NCBI GenBank assembly: GCA_947453525.1
Contig: CANGHD010000021.1
Span: forward strand, 1-34,617
Length of the DNA: 34,617 bases
Reading direction: 5' to 3'
Source of the DNA: Paracoccaceae bacterium
Lineage (GTDB): Bacteria; Pseudomonadota; Alphaproteobacteria; Rhodobacterales; Rhodobacteraceae
This document shows, in pieces, positions 34,213 to 34,617 of this stretch. The position numbers and the translations under genes were made by a program. The notes under the pieces are model-generated. The model saw nothing but the letters and a program-made list of their open reading frames with translations. It searched no databases and was not told where the DNA came from. How positions within the stretch are numbered: position 1 is the first letter of the stretch; every line of letters begins with the position of its first letter.

Positions 34213-34617
34213 ATGCGCATCCTTCACACCGCCGACTGGCACATCGGCCAGACCCTCGCGGGCTTCAGCCGCGAGGCCGAACACCGCGCCTTCCTTGACC
34301 ACCTCGGCACCCTGATCATCGACCACGAAGTTGACGCCCTGCTGGTCGCGGGCGATGTCTTTGACGGCATCAACCCCTCGGGCGAGGCGCAAAGAATGCT
34401 CTACGCAGCACTCGCCCGCTACACCCGCCTGCGCCCCGGCCTGACCGTGGTGATGATCGCCGGCAACCACGACCCCGCCGCAAGACTGGAAGCGCCCGAG
34501 GCCGTGTTGCGCGAACTCGGTGTCCATGTCGTGGGCACGATGAACCCCGACCCGGCCCGCCACCTGATCGCGCTGTCGGATGCCACCGGGGTCAAGGCTT
34601 ATGTCCTCGCCATCCCC
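34213..34617 (+). CDS. sbcD: Exonuclease subunit SbcD, truncated by window end
   Basis: MRILHTADWHIGQTLAGFSREAEHRAFLDHLGTLIIDHEVDALLVAGDVFDGINPS...VVMIAGNHDPAARLEAP; open to the last base, so absent from the ORF track. Confidence 0.93.
   Translation, partial: MRILHTADWHIGQTLAGFSREAEHRAFLDHLGTLIIDHEVDALLVAGDVFDGINPSGEAQRMLYAALARYTRLRPGLTVVMIAGNHDPAARLEAPEAVLRELGVHVVGTMNPDPARHLIALSDATGVKAYVLAIP

Noticed and set aside
1-34617. CRISPR array, transposon, prophage, toxin-antitoxin or biosynthetic cluster
   Set aside because: No regularly spaced repeats, integrase/transposase motifs, paired small TA ORFs or multi-domain synthases found on reading both strands.

Overview
High-GC chromosomal window typical of an alphaproteobacterium, most likely Rhodobacteraceae (inferred from gene content and codon bias). 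It is mainly housekeeping and core-accessory genes. Left to right: glgC, glgB and glgP (minus strand); a small Pro/Gln-rich ORF; a TfoX C-terminal-like protein; ndk; a VOC protein; an ABC-F ATPase with a palindrome-rich leader; a secreted LprI-type protein; marC-type permease plus retropepsin-like protease; a TauE/SafE permease overlapping a possible 2OG-Fe(II) oxygenase; a Bcr/CflA MFS transporter; dusA; an orphan NodT-type outer-membrane factor; a D-aminopeptidase-like serine hydrolase; a soluble PAS protein with a diverged chemoreceptor-like C-terminus; a GST; surE-pcm-nlpD; convergent tatABC plus a DUF815-type ATPase; a YafY/WYL regulator; a sensor kinase and an FbpC-like ATPase; an MBL hydrolase; tRNA-Asn(GTT); a small conserved-looking ORF; a frameshifted cysK remnant; and the 5' part of sbcD. 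I saw no CRISPR array, integrase, transposase, phage or biosynthetic cluster, and no clear new multi-gene system. The most interesting leads are the oxygenase-like gene coupled to the TauE permease, the LprI plus DxDxDG secreted protein, the diverged PAS/chemoreceptor-like protein, a dyad overlapping a WYL-regulator promoter, the ABC-F leader palindromes, a structured motif downstream of nlpD, and the decayed tRNA-Asn/cysK segment. The left edge has a 17-base poly-C run that looks like an assembly artifact.
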